Source: Reinekea blandensis MED297
GTDB taxonomy: Bacteria > Pseudomonadota > Gammaproteobacteria > Pseudomonadales > Natronospirillaceae
Assembly (NCBI RefSeq): GCF_000153185.1
Contig: NZ_CH724153.1
Span: 1 to 34,150 of the forward strand
Length of the DNA stretch: 34,150 nt
Direction: 5' to 3'
Shown piece after piece: positions 1 through 6,585 of the stretch. Numbering within the stretch: the first letter of the stretch is position 1; each line of letters starts with the position of its first letter. The translations under genes and the position numbers were made by a program. Under the pieces are notes generated by a model, which worked only from the letters and a program-made list of their open reading frames with translations, ran no database searches and was not told the origin of the DNA.

Positions 1-11
1 GAACTCCTTAA

Positions 12-1253
12 AAAACCTTAGTAGCAGCAACCGCTGCCGGCACACTGGCAACTTCCGGCTTGGCACTGGCGGATACGACTCTCGAGTTGTACACATGGCG
101 AATCCAGGATCAGGATCTTTTTGAATACATCAACGAGAATAATCTGATCCCGGGTGTCACAATTAATGCCAATGTTTATCCTGGTGCTGATGAGCATGAG
201 ACTAAACTGCGGATTGATTTCCAGACCAACCGTCCAGACCTGTATCACGCGAAAGCCGGTACTGCCTGGATTCAACCTTGGATCGATGCCGGTGTCGCGG
301 CACCTGTGTCCGATCTCGACATTGACCTGAGTGACTTCTCCGATGCCGCACTGTTTGGTGCAACGGCTGCCGACGGTGATGTCTACGGTGTTCCTTTTGT
401 GATGCAGATGCAGTCCATTCTGTACAACAAAGCGGTTGTCGAAAAAGAACCTAAGAATCTGGCGGAGCTGGAAGCTTTGTTTGAAGAGTTGAAAGGCCAG
501 GGTATTACACCGTTGCACGTTGATGGCCGTGATGGTTGGTACCTCAACCAGGTTCTGCATGAAGCGGTTCTGGCCGGTATGACCTCTGACGACTGGGCAC
601 AGAAAGTGGTCGTGGGTGAAGCCTGCTTTACCGATGACGTCTATGTTGATGCCTGGGAAACGTTCAAGTCCTGGCAGGACAAAGGGTACATGAACCCAAC
701 GCCGCTGGCGGATGACTACGGCGCGATGCGTACCGGTGTTGCTCTGGGTACGTCTGCCATGATGATTGACGGTATTTGGTCAGCAACTCCGGCTTCTCCG
801 ATGTTCGAAATCGACCCAAGCCTTGAGTTGGGCTACATGGCGGTTCCAGGTGAGAATAACAAAGTCTATGGTTTCATGGACGGTTATATCACTTACAACC
901 CCAACAGCGAAAAGCAAGACGCGATCAAGAAAGTTCTTGAGTTCTACACCACTCAAGAGTTTGCTCAACTGTTCGCTGAAAAAGTTGAGGCCATCCCTGC
1001 GTCTTCCCACACCATCAGCGTCGATAACGATCGTGTAAATACCGCTGCCAGCCTGATTGGCACCAATGCACTGCCAGGTCTGCCGTTCTTCACGCCAGAA
1101 CTGAACAGTGGTGAGCCAACTTATCAGCAGCTGACTGCCGCCGGTCTGCAAGAACTCCTCGGTGGCAAAACCACCGCACGCGAAATGGCTGAGAAGATTC
1201 AGAAGACTCTGAACAGCCAGGGTTACATCGGTGCAGAGAACTGCGCAATGTAA
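12..1253 (+). CDS. Carbohydrate ABC transporter substrate-binding protein (5' end lacks a start)
   Basis: This is a periplasmic solute-binding protein of the MalE/UgpB-like family 1. It captures a sugar or oligosaccharide for the two permeases that follow. The frame starts with a lysine-threonine pair and a short hydrophobic stretch rich in Ala, Thr, Gly and Leu, ending LALA before Asp-Thr-Thr. That is a typical Sec signal peptide, so the gene is nearly complete. However, an in-frame TAA lies at 9-11 and there is no ATG, GTG or TTG before codon 60 (TTG, in the middle of the signal peptide). The true start is therefore missing, displaced by an indel in the A6 run at 10-15, or outside the window. 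Two cysteines, in the GEACF segment and the C-terminal NCAM, could form a disulfide. The substrate cannot be read from sequence. Confidence 0.82.
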   Translation, partial: KTLVAATAAGTLATSGLALADTTLELYTWRIQDQDLFEYINENNLIPGVTINANVYPGADEHETKLRIDFQTNRPDLYHAKAGTAWIQPWIDAGVAAPVSDLDIDLSDFSDAALFGATAADGDVYGVPFVMQMQSILYNKAVVEKEPKNLAELEALFEELKGQGITPLHVDGRDGWYLNQVLHEAVLAGMTSDDWAQKVVVGEACFTDDVYVDAWETFKSWQDKGYMNPTPLADDYGAMRTGVALGTSAMMIDGIWSATPASPMFEIDPSLELGYMAVPGENNKVYGFMDGYITYNPNSEKQDAIKKVLEFYTTQEFAQLFAEKVEAIPASSHTISVDNDRVNTAASLIGTNALPGLPFFTPELNSGEPTYQQLTAAGLQELLGGKTTAREMAEKIQKTLNSQGYIGAENCAM

Positions 1254-1260
1254 GCCAGAC

Positions 1261-1282
1261 GGGGTCACCTTTGGGTGGCCCC
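1261..1282 (+). other. Intercistronic hairpin after the binding-protein gene
   Basis: GGGGTCACC (1261-1269) pairs with GGTGGCCCC (1274-1282), with one T:G wobble and a 4-nt loop, starting 8 nt after the stop codon. No T-tract follows, so it is more likely an mRNA-stabilising or attenuating hairpin than a full terminator. Such hairpins are common between binding-protein and permease genes, where the binding protein is made in excess. Confidence 0.6.
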
Positions 1283-1346
1283 ACCTTCCCGGAACGCCTG
1301 AATAAAAGACGCTCTGAGACAGCCCCCTTTATCCAGACGTTTCAAT

Positions 1347-1364
1347 GAACCTGTTTGCAGGTTC
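1347..1364 (+). other. Second intercistronic hairpin before the permease gene
   Basis: GAACCTG (1347-1353) and CAGGTTC (1358-1364) form a perfect 7-bp stem around a 4-nt loop. No T-run follows. With the hairpin at 1261-1282 it makes the binding-protein/permease gap doubly structured, which fits differential expression of the two parts of the transporter. Confidence 0.5.
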
Positions 1365-1466
1365 CTGAGCACCCAATGATTTTCCATTCAGCAGAAGTCC
1401 TCTACTATGACACAAAGTAGCCAAAGTCCTTCGTACGCCCAACCTAACGATAACAAGGGAATTGCG

Positions 1467-2396
1467 ATGAACAGCCAGCGCAAGTCACGGTTCAGTTATA
1501 AGTCCATTCAGAATATGCAGAAAGCACTCTTGCTGCTTCCTGGGGTATTACTTTATGGCATCTTTAACTTCACACCTTTGATGATGATGATTCCGACGTC
1601 ACTGGTGGATTGGCCCGGAATTGGTCCGAAAGAGTTTGTCGGATTGGATAATTTTAAAAAAATTCTTGGTAACGAGTATTACCGGGATCAGCTGATTAAC
1701 GCCATCGGTCAGAACGTCGTGTTCTTTGTGGTCATCATCGGAACTTTCCTGGTGATTGGTACCAGCTTGGCGTTGTTGTTGAGCTTTAAAACCTACGGAC
1801 GTAAGTATTATCAGGTGATTTACTTTTTGCCGTACCCCATGGCCGGTGCGGCCGTGGCTTACTTATTAAATCTCTTTGTTAATCCGCGCGGACCATTGAA
1901 TGCCTTAATGATGCAGGTTGGCTTAACCGATGCCCCGATACCGTTTTTAGGATCGGAAGATACCGCGCTCACCACGCTTGCGTTATTTTATTCCTGGCAC
2001 CGGATGGGCTTCGCCATCATGTTGATACTGTCGGGGATTCTGGCGGTACGCACCGATCTTTTGGAAGCTTCCATGCTGGATGGAGCCAATCGCTGGCAGT
2101 CTATCAGAAACGTTGTGTTCCCGGTGCTTGGCCCAGCCTTCATTTTGATTACCGTCATCATCATGGTGGACGTGTTTAACAACGCTGACTACACACTCCT
2201 GATCATGGGTGCCGAGGCCGGACCTTTCCGTTCGACGGATATCATGGGGACATTCCTGTACCGATCTGCCTTTGGTGCTTCAGCGGCGGCATCGGATGCT
2301 AACTTCGGAATGTCAGCCGCCATCGGTCTGATCACCACATTGTTGATTTTGCCAGCAGCGTTGTTCCTGGCATTAAAGAACTTCCGTAATAACTAA
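1467..2396 (+). CDS. Carbohydrate ABC transporter permease, MalF/UgpA type
   Basis: This inner-membrane permease subunit of a CUT1 sugar importer has an N-terminal cytoplasmic tail, a first membrane span (KALLLLPGVLLYGIFNF) and about five more. The cytoplasmic EAA loop reads EASMLDGANRWQSI, the coupling helix that contacts the ATPase. The frame extends up to an ATG at 1407, but that start has no clear ribosome-binding site. The ATG at 1467 has AAGGGA six bases upstream, so it is preferred; the extra 20 residues would be polar and of low complexity. The second permease follows 15 bp downstream. No ATP-binding subunit is encoded nearby, so an ATPase from elsewhere must energise the complex. Confidence 0.88.
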   Translation: MNSQRKSRFSYKSIQNMQKALLLLPGVLLYGIFNFTPLMMMIPTSLVDWPGIGPKEFVGLDNFKKILGNEYYRDQLINAIGQNVVFFVVIIGTFLVIGTSLALLLSFKTYGRKYYQVIYFLPYPMAGAAVAYLLNLFVNPRGPLNALMMQVGLTDAPIPFLGSEDTALTTLALFYSWHRMGFAIMLILSGILAVRTDLLEASMLDGANRWQSIRNVVFPVLGPAFILITVIIMVDVFNNADYTLLIMGAEAGPFRSTDIMGTFLYRSAFGASAAASDANFGMSAAIGLITTLLILPAALFLALKNFRNN

Positions 2397-2411
2397 ACGA
2401 GGCCTGAGAAG

Positions 2412-3254
2412 ATGGATAAGATTTTTAAACTCAGTAAGAAAGAACAGGTCGTCGTACAGTTTATTATGATCGCCTGGGCATTGGTGGTGCTGGTTCCGTT
2501 CCTGTCCGCCGTGTTGAATGCCCTGAAACCCAATGTAGGTGCGGTTTTCCGCGATCCGTTTGGTTTTCCGGATCCGATCACCTGGGGCAACTTCGCCAAG
2601 GCGTGGGTGAACGCTAACTTTGGTCGCTACTTTGCAAACTCGGCGTTTATTGCACTGAGCAGTGTGGCCATCGTGACCTTCGCTTCAAGCACCACGGCTT
2701 TTGTGCTGGCGCGTATGCCATTTAAAGGCAGTACCCTGATTTTTATCTGCTTCATGATCGGCGTGATCATTCCGATCCGCTTAGCGCTGGCCCCACTGTT
2801 CGATACCGTGCGGACGCTGGGATTGCTGGACTCATTGTGGTCGGTCATTTTTGTGCAAGCGGCCAGTATGATGCCGGTAGCGGTCTTTATCCTGGTGTCG
2901 TTCTTTCAGAATATCTCCAAAGAAATTGAAGAGGCCGCAATCATGGACGGTGCCATGCCGTTTACCATTTACTGGAAAATCATGGTGCCGCTCATTCGAC
3001 CTGCCTTGGCGACCATTGCCTTGCTAACGTTCGTGCAAGCCTGGAATGAATACTTTCTGCCGCTTATTTTTATTCAGTCCGAAGAGCTGTACCCGCTGAC
3101 GTTAGGTTTGAACCAGTTTAACCGTCAGTTTGCGATTCAGTGGCACATGATGTTTGCGGCCATTCTGATCATGATGGCTCCGACCATCATTGCGTTTGTG
3201 CTTGCGTCTAAGCAGTTCATTTCCGGGTTGACTCAGGGCGGCGTTAAAGAATAG
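2412..3254 (+). CDS. Carbohydrate ABC transporter permease, MalG/UgpE type
   Basis: This is the second integral-membrane subunit of the sugar importer, 280 residues with about six hydrophobic spans. The EAA coupling motif is EEAAIMDGAMPFTIYWKIMVPL, the MalG-type EAA-x3-DGA pattern. The start is preceded by GAGAAG, very close to the ATG, and by ACGAGG slightly further upstream. The protein ends LTQGGVKE, the usual ending of this family. It is co-transcribed with the permease upstream, and transcription ends at the strong terminator 47 bp downstream. Confidence 0.92.
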   Translation: MDKIFKLSKKEQVVVQFIMIAWALVVLVPFLSAVLNALKPNVGAVFRDPFGFPDPITWGNFAKAWVNANFGRYFANSAFIALSSVAIVTFASSTTAFVLARMPFKGSTLIFICFMIGVIIPIRLALAPLFDTVRTLGLLDSLWSVIFVQAASMMPVAVFILVSFFQNISKEIEEAAIMDGAMPFTIYWKIMVPLIRPALATIALLTFVQAWNEYFLPLIFIQSEELYPLTLGLNQFNRQFAIQWHMMFAAILIMMAPTIIAFVLASKQFISGLTQGGVKE

Positions 3255-3300
3255 TCCGTAGCAGCTCTCCATATTCTGGGTCATGTTGATGACACGTTCC

Positions 3301-3327
3301 GCCCCGACATCGTTCGGGGCTTTTTTT
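3301..3327 (+). terminator. Intrinsic terminator of the ABC transporter operon
   Basis: GCCCCGA (3301-3307) and TCGGGGC (3314-3320) form a perfect GC-rich stem with a 6-nt loop, followed directly by seven T residues (3321-3327). This is a textbook Rho-independent terminator 47 bp after the second permease. Confidence 0.95.
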
Positions 3328-3358
3328 GTCCTTTGATCGCGCGATATGACGGCCCGTT

Positions 3359-3371
3359 TCAGGTGACCTGA
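3359..3371. promoter_or_regulatory. Perfect 13-bp dyad upstream of the cupin/AKR operon
   Basis: TCAGGT-G-ACCTGA is a perfect dyad with a single-base centre, about 140 bp upstream of the cupin ATG and 31 bp past the ABC terminator. It could be an operator for a dimeric repressor of the cupin/aldo-keto reductase operon. No obvious promoter hexamers can be assigned in this 255-bp gap. Confidence 0.35.
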
Positions 3372-3509
3372 CCAGATCGGGGTTTGCTTGTCCATTCGGC
3401 GCTGTCTGGGGCTTTGGATGATTGGGCAAGAATTCAGCCTGATCGTCGTAACATTCAACCGGTAACGCGACTAAAGTACTGGTCAGGCTAATCCTATGGA
3501 GATACAGAG

Positions 3510-3956
3510 ATGAGTGAACAAGATCCAAATAAACAGGTCCACTTTAAAGTCGGCAGTTTACCCTCTTTTAAAGGTCCTGATGACTTCTTTACCGGTGATG
3601 TTCAGGTAGACCTCCTGTTTCCACCCAATGAAACCGCACATTACTCCGGTGCAAAAGTCACTTTTCAGCCGGGCGCTCGTACCGCATGGCATGTGCACCC
3701 TGCGGGTCAGCATCTGATCGTGACGTCTGGTGTCGGACTGACGGCGACGCGCGATGGTGCTGTTCATCTTTTCCACGAAGGTGACGCCATATGGTGTCCT
3801 GCGGATATCGACCATTGGCATGGTGCAACCGAAGATGGCGCTATGTCACACATCGCGCTGACCGGTGACTTGAACGGGGAAAATGTTGAGTGGCAGGAAA
3901 AGGTGACTGACGAACAGTATCAGCAGGCTTTAAAAGACGCTGCCGATCTTTCTTAA
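3510..3956 (+). CDS. Small cupin protein, mandelonitrile-lyase/quercetinase-like
   Basis: This 148-residue single-domain cupin has the motif WHVHPAGQ, giving H61, H63 and Q67 as metal ligands. The second motif, DHWHGA, supplies H102 or H104. The spacing H-x-H-x3-Q plus HWHGA matches the bacterial cupin group that includes manganese-dependent hydroxynitrile lyases, and proteins usually annotated as carboxymuconolactone-decarboxylase-associated cupins. The actual substrate is unknown and lyase activity should not be assumed. It has no signal peptide, so it is cytoplasmic. The aldo/keto reductase starts 18 bp downstream, so the two probably act on the same carbonyl metabolism or stress response. 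Confidence 0.85.
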   Translation: MSEQDPNKQVHFKVGSLPSFKGPDDFFTGDVQVDLLFPPNETAHYSGAKVTFQPGARTAWHVHPAGQHLIVTSGVGLTATRDGAVHLFHEGDAIWCPADIDHWHGATEDGAMSHIALTGDLNGENVEWQEKVTDEQYQQALKDAADLS

Positions 3957-3974
3957 CAACGCCGGGAGAGAGCA

Positions 3975-4898
3975 ATGATTCTGAGTGAAACCTACACACT
4001 GTCCAATGGAGTCGAGATTCCCAAGCTTGGCTTGGGTACATGGTTTATCGATAACAAATCCGTAGGAAAGGCGATCTGCGATGCTGTCGATCTTGGCTAT
4101 CGGCACATCGATACGGCTCAGGCTTATCGCAATGAACAAGGCGTTGGTGTCGGTATTCAGCAATGTGGCGTCAACCGCGATGAAATCTTCGTAACCACCA
4201 AGCTCGCTGCAGAAGCGAAGACCTATAAAAAGGCCGCAGCCTCAATTGATCGGTCGTTATCCCGGATGGGCTTAGATTATCTGGATATGATGATCATCCA
4301 CAGCCCGCAACCCTGGACAAAGTTTGGCAAGGCTGAACGTTTTTTTGAGGGTAATCGAGAAGCATGGCGGGCGTTGGAGGATGCTTATCGGGCAGGTAAG
4401 CTGCGCGCCATTGGTGTGTCAAACTTTGACGAAACGGATCTTCAGAACATCCTTAATGGTTGCAGTGTAAAGCCCATGGTGAACCAGATACTGGCTCACA
4501 TCGGTAACACCCCCGACGATCTGATTCGATATACCCAGGCTCAGGGGATTTTGGTTGAGGCATATTCGCCGATCGGACATGGCGCGATACTGGAGAATCC
4601 TGACATTAAAGCCGTTGCCGAACGGTATGGTGTTTCTGTTCCTCAGTTGGCGATTCGATACGATCTGCAGCTGGGGCTTTTACCGATACCTAAAACCGCA
4701 AACCCAGACCACATGAAATCCAATGCTCAGGTCGATTTTATCATCTCCGATGACGATATGGCCTTGTTGCAGTCGGTTGAGAAGATAACAGACTACGGCG
4801 ACGCCAATGCCATGCCTGTGTTTGGTGGTGAGCTGAATCTGAAAACCATGATGGGATTTTTGCTCAGTTCATTGCGTCGTAAAAAGTCAGCGTCCTAA
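3975..4898 (+). CDS. Aldo/keto reductase
   Basis: This NAD(P)H-dependent carbonyl reductase has a TIM-barrel fold. The catalytic tetrad is visible: D46 and Y51 in HIDTAQAY, K76 in VTTKL and H109 in MIIHSPQ. The cofactor-binding LPIPKT motif lies near the C-terminus. The length of 307 residues is slightly above the 270-280 typical of the bacterial DkgA/YvgN-like group, because of a C-terminal tail ending RRKKSAS. The start has GGGAGAG upstream. It forms an operon with the cupin and converges on cbrB. The substrate is unknown; small aldehydes or keto-acids are the family norm. Confidence 0.9.
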   Translation: MILSETYTLSNGVEIPKLGLGTWFIDNKSVGKAICDAVDLGYRHIDTAQAYRNEQGVGVGIQQCGVNRDEIFVTTKLAAEAKTYKKAAASIDRSLSRMGLDYLDMMIIHSPQPWTKFGKAERFFEGNREAWRALEDAYRAGKLRAIGVSNFDETDLQNILNGCSVKPMVNQILAHIGNTPDDLIRYTQAQGILVEAYSPIGHGAILENPDIKAVAERYGVSVPQLAIRYDLQLGLLPIPKTANPDHMKSNAQVDFIISDDDMALLQSVEKITDYGDANAMPVFGGELNLKTMMGFLLSSLRRKKSAS

Positions 4899-4930
4899 CG
4901 GCTAAAAACTGCAGACAATGCTGTCACCTT

Positions 4931-4967
4931 TCGATGAGCCGACTGTTAACAGCGGCCGAATCATCGA
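4931..4967. terminator. Bidirectional hairpin between convergent AKR and cbrB
   Basis: An outer arm TCGATGA (4931-4937) pairs with TCATCGA (4961-4967). Inside it, GCCG-a-CTG (4938-4945) pairs with CAG-CGGC (4950-4956) around a TTAA loop, with an unpaired cgaa on one side. The 3' arm overlaps the cbrB stop codon. No T-tract follows on either strand, so termination strength is uncertain; it may instead protect both 3' ends. Confidence 0.4.
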
Positions 4968-6421
4968 GCGGCGGCAGCATTGGAAGCGCCTTTCTTAGGA
5001 CGCGGTATGCCGAGTCGCTGACGGCGTTCCCAAAGGCACTTACGGCTGATGCCCAGTTTTTGGGCCAGTTCCGTTTCTGACATGTTGTCCTGATGCTCAA
5101 CGACGAAATGCTGGAAATAATCTTCGAGTGAGAGTTCTTCCTGCGTTTCGGCCGATGATCCGGTGTCAGCGTTGTTTGCGGTTGGTTCAGTGACCGGTTC
5201 GCTGGAGGCGAGGGTTTCCGGCACTGACCAGTCGTCCTGCGCCAGACCCAGATCTTCACTGAAGATTTCTCCGGTATCCGCCAGAATCAGCGCCCGTTGA
5301 ATGGCGTTTTCCAGTTCCCGGACATTGCCCGGCCAGTCGTATCTGACCATGACCTCTTTCGCTTCTTTAGACAGGCGCGCATTGTTATCAAGCTTTAAGC
5401 GGCGAGAATGCTTGCTGACGAGATGCTCGGCGATTTCCAGCACATCTTTGCCTCGTTCTCGCAGCGGAGGCAAGGCGATTTCAATGACTTGCAGGCGGTA
5501 GTAAAGGTCTTCACGGAACCGACCCTCTTTGACCAGCTTTTTCAGATTTCGGTGGGTCGCCGCAATCAGCCGGACATCCACTTTGCGAGCGTGAACCGAA
5601 CCAACACGGCGCACTTCGTTTTCTTGTAGCACCCGTAGGAGACGGGCCTGGGCTTCCATCGGCAGTTCGCCGATTTCATCCAGAAACAGCGTGCCGCTTT
5701 CCGCCGCTTCGACCAGACCCTGTCGGGCGGCGGTCGCACCGGTGAACGAGCCTTTTTCATGGCCAAAGAGCTCGGACTCAATCAGGCTTTCCGGAATGGC
5801 GGCACAGTTAACACAGATCAAAGGGTTGTCGCGCCGTGGACTGTGTTGATGAATAGCCCGCGCGGCCAGTTCTTTACCGGTTCCGGACTCCCCTTGAATG
5901 AGTACCGTCACATCCGCGGGGGATACCCGCAAAAGGCGTCGGTACAGGGTCTGCATGGGCTGACAACTTCCAACCAGGTCACCCAGTGCCGCCCGATCGC
6001 CGGACTCATCGGTGTAAATGTCATCGGCCAGAGCATCAGGATTACTGATCTGCGCTTCGGTTTTAGAACGGTTTTGGTGATCGTCGATCACACGACGGAC
6101 GGTTCGGATCATGTCCTCGTGATCAAAGGGTTTGGCAATGTAGTCTACAGCGCCCATTTTCATGGCATCGACAGCCGATCGCATGCTGGCGTAGCTGGTC
6201 ATAATAAGCACGGGAGTTTCGGAGGCGGCGGTGATCAGGTCGGTACCGGGAGCGCCGGGAAGGCGAAGATCGGAAATGATGAGGTCAAAATTGTTCAGGT
6301 CATTCTGGCTGGCTTCTGTGACCGATTCAGCTTCGGTGACTTTGTAGCCATTGCGCTCAAGCAATCGTTTAAGAGCCGAGCGAATGATGCTTTCGTCTTC
6401 AACGATCAGAATATTACCCAT
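4961..6421 (-). CDS. cbrB: Sigma-54-dependent response regulator, CbrB-like
   Basis: This is an NtrC-family activator of sigma-54 promoters. It has an N-terminal receiver domain with D9 in the acidic pocket and D51 as phospho-acceptor. The central AAA+ domain has Walker A GESGTGKE, the GSFTGA loop (variant of GAFTGA) that contacts sigma-54, and Walker B LFLDEIGELP. The C-terminal Fis-type helix-turn-helix reads ELAQKLGISRKCLWERR. The 486-residue form starting at 6421 is chosen because CGGAG lies 8 bases upstream; a longer start at 6445 has no good site. It is encoded just after a CbrA-like kinase, as in Pseudomonas, where CbrAB controls the use of carbon and nitrogen sources. CbrB there activates the sRNA CrcZ; no gap for CrcZ exists here after the gene. 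Confidence 0.88.
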   Translation of the reverse strand: MGNILIVEDESIIRSALKRLLERNGYKVTEAESVTEASQNDLNNFDLIISDLRLPGAPGTDLITAASETPVLIMTSYASMRSAVDAMKMGAVDYIAKPFDHEDMIRTVRRVIDDHQNRSKTEAQISNPDALADDIYTDESGDRAALGDLVGSCQPMQTLYRRLLRVSPADVTVLIQGESGTGKELAARAIHQHSPRRDNPLICVNCAAIPESLIESELFGHEKGSFTGATAARQGLVEAAESGTLFLDEIGELPMEAQARLLRVLQENEVRRVGSVHARKVDVRLIAATHRNLKKLVKEGRFREDLYYRLQVIEIALPPLRERGKDVLEIAEHLVSKHSRRLKLDNNARLSKEAKEVMVRYDWPGNVRELENAIQRALILADTGEIFSEDLGLAQDDWSVPETLASSEPVTEPTANNADTGSSAETQEELSLEDYFQHFVVEHQDNMSETELAQKLGISRKCLWERRQRLGIPRPKKGASNAAAAR

Positions 6422-6556
6422 ACAGCGGTCTCCGGTTTGTGTCACTCACGCCCGGTTGCGGGTCGTCGCCTGGTCTGGCGGACGGTCCACGGGCACTCCC
6501 TAAGGTAACGCGGGCATTGTGTCAAAAGGATCACAAATACCCGTTCTCAGCCACAG

Positions 6557-6585
6557 ATTATAGTCTCTCGGATGGCTAAGTGTTA
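6557..6585 (-). promoter_or_regulatory. Possible internal promoter for cbrB
   Basis: Reading the minus strand, a perfect TATAAT lies at 6562-6557 with a poor -35 (TAACAC, 6585-6580) 17 bp upstream. It lies in the 154-bp gap between cbrA and cbrB and overlaps a 17-bp palindrome at the end of cbrA. An internal promoter would let cbrB be expressed apart from cbrA. Only the -10 element is strong. Confidence 0.35.

Noticed and set aside
10-16. A-AAA-AAC slippery heptamer at the start of the binding-protein gene
   Set aside because: It matches the -1 frameshift consensus, but there is no upstream coding frame in the window to shift from, and any A-run before AC gives this. An indel or assembly error is the simpler reading.
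5759-6508. Long plus-strand frame opposite cbrB (249 codons)
   Set aside because: It is the antisense shadow of a clear sigma-54 regulator; its translation lacks domain signals.
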